Shown here one piece after another: positions 63,898 through 64,000 of a stretch of DNA of 64,000 nucleotides; within the stretch, counting starts at the first letter, position 1; each line of letters opens with the position of its first letter. Origin of the DNA: Massilia arenae (lineage in GTDB: Bacteria; Pseudomonadota; Gammaproteobacteria; Burkholderiales; Burkholderiaceae_D); the NCBI RefSeq assembly GCF_008014745.1, contig NZ_VPFD01000002.1, positions 186,001-250,000 on the forward strand, given 5' to 3'. The notes below the pieces were generated by a model that was not told the DNA's origin, did no database searches, and worked only from the letters and a program-made list of their open reading frames with translations. A program made the position numbers and the translations under genes.

Positions 63898-64000
63898 ATG
63901 ACTACCGACACGAATGATATCGAGCGCTTTGTCGCCGCCCCCTTCATCAAGGAAATCGGCCGCGGCGTCAAAGGCGCGCGCAGCATGACGCGCGAGGATG
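63898..64000 (+). CDS. ybiB: YbiB-like protein (TrpD2 family), 3' truncated by window
   Basis: ATG at 63898 opens a frame to the window end. The visible 34 residues include FIKEIGRGVKGARSMTRED, the YbiB/TrpD2 N-terminus (E. coli: KEIGRG...ARDL). YbiB is a nucleic-acid-binding relative of anthranilate phosphoribosyltransferase regulated with LexA in E. coli. Only the first part is in view, hence moderate confidence. Confidence 0.7.
   Translation, partial: MTTDTNDIERFVAAPFIKEIGRGVKGARSMTRED

Noticed and set aside
1..64000. CRISPR arrays, prophage structural genes or insertion sequences
   Set aside because: No regularly spaced direct repeats, cas-like proteins, phage structural proteins or transposases were seen; the only tyrosine recombinase is a chromosomal XerD.

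Overview
The window is GC-rich, densely coded chromosomal DNA from a betaproteobacterium, most likely Oxalobacteraceae (Massilia/Telluria/Duganella-like). The evidence is gene order and protein style: pyrR-pyrB-pyrC', glyQ-glyS-gmhB-plsC, miaB-phoH-ybeY-corC-lnt, mutL-miaA beside tRNA-Met genes, an H-NS-type protein ending in the YRHPDD/W-GRGRQP motif, and a PEP-CTERM-like protein. The genus is inference; no rRNA gene is present.

Layout. 0-4.3 kb: pyrimidine genes, an acyltransferase and apaH. The PyrC-like protein has lost its metal-binding histidines and is probably a structural partner of PyrB. 4.3-10.7 kb: envelope sugar genes (polyprenyl-phosphate sugar transferase, phosphomannomutase, waaC, waaA) with an H-NS-like gene between them. 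10.7-21.8 kb: a long minus-strand housekeeping block (metallopeptidase, plsC, gmhB, glyS, glyQ, lnt, corC, ybeY, phoH, miaB). 21.8-25.6 kb: regulatory and accessory DNA with an AT-richer, dyad-rich stretch before a small HTH gene, then an HDOD pair, a DUF1697 gene and a PEP-CTERM-like gene. 25.6-35.4 kb: the most accessory part, holding a membrane FtsH-like AAA+ protease followed by an orphan type VI secretion module (VgrG, DUF4123 adaptor, DUF3304 protein, Tle1-like phospholipase). A decayed ~124-bp copy of the FtsH-like gene lies on the far side of the module. 35.4-47.6 kb: Rof-like antiterminator, potassium/proton antiporter, DUF445/DUF2007 proteins, two identical tRNA-Met genes, miaA, mutL, a cyclophilin, carbonic anhydrase, hexose-6-phosphate mutarotase, amiC and tsaE. 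47.6-57.7 kb: queG, a DctS/DctR two-component pair facing a lone DctP, ogt, xerD, and a GGDEF-EAL gene broken by a frameshift. 57.7-64 kb: two EEP-family nucleases, ybaK, plsY, a FrnE-like DsbA protein, tsaD, aroG and the start of ybiB.

How the genes work together. Several tRNA-quality genes cluster (glyQS, miaA, miaB, queG, tsaE, tsaD, ybaK). Envelope construction is the other main theme (waaC, waaA, gmhB, manB, plsC, plsY, lnt, amiC). The type VI module is the best candidate for a recently acquired system: it lacks core secretion genes, looks less GC-rich in its effector half, and is bracketed by duplicated FtsH-like sequence. Repeats include two REP-like inverted pairs (10.7 and 44.7 kb), a perfect 24-bp palindrome at 55.4 kb, and several dyads around the 22.4-kb HTH gene. 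Alignments and residue counts were done by eye; no database search was run.
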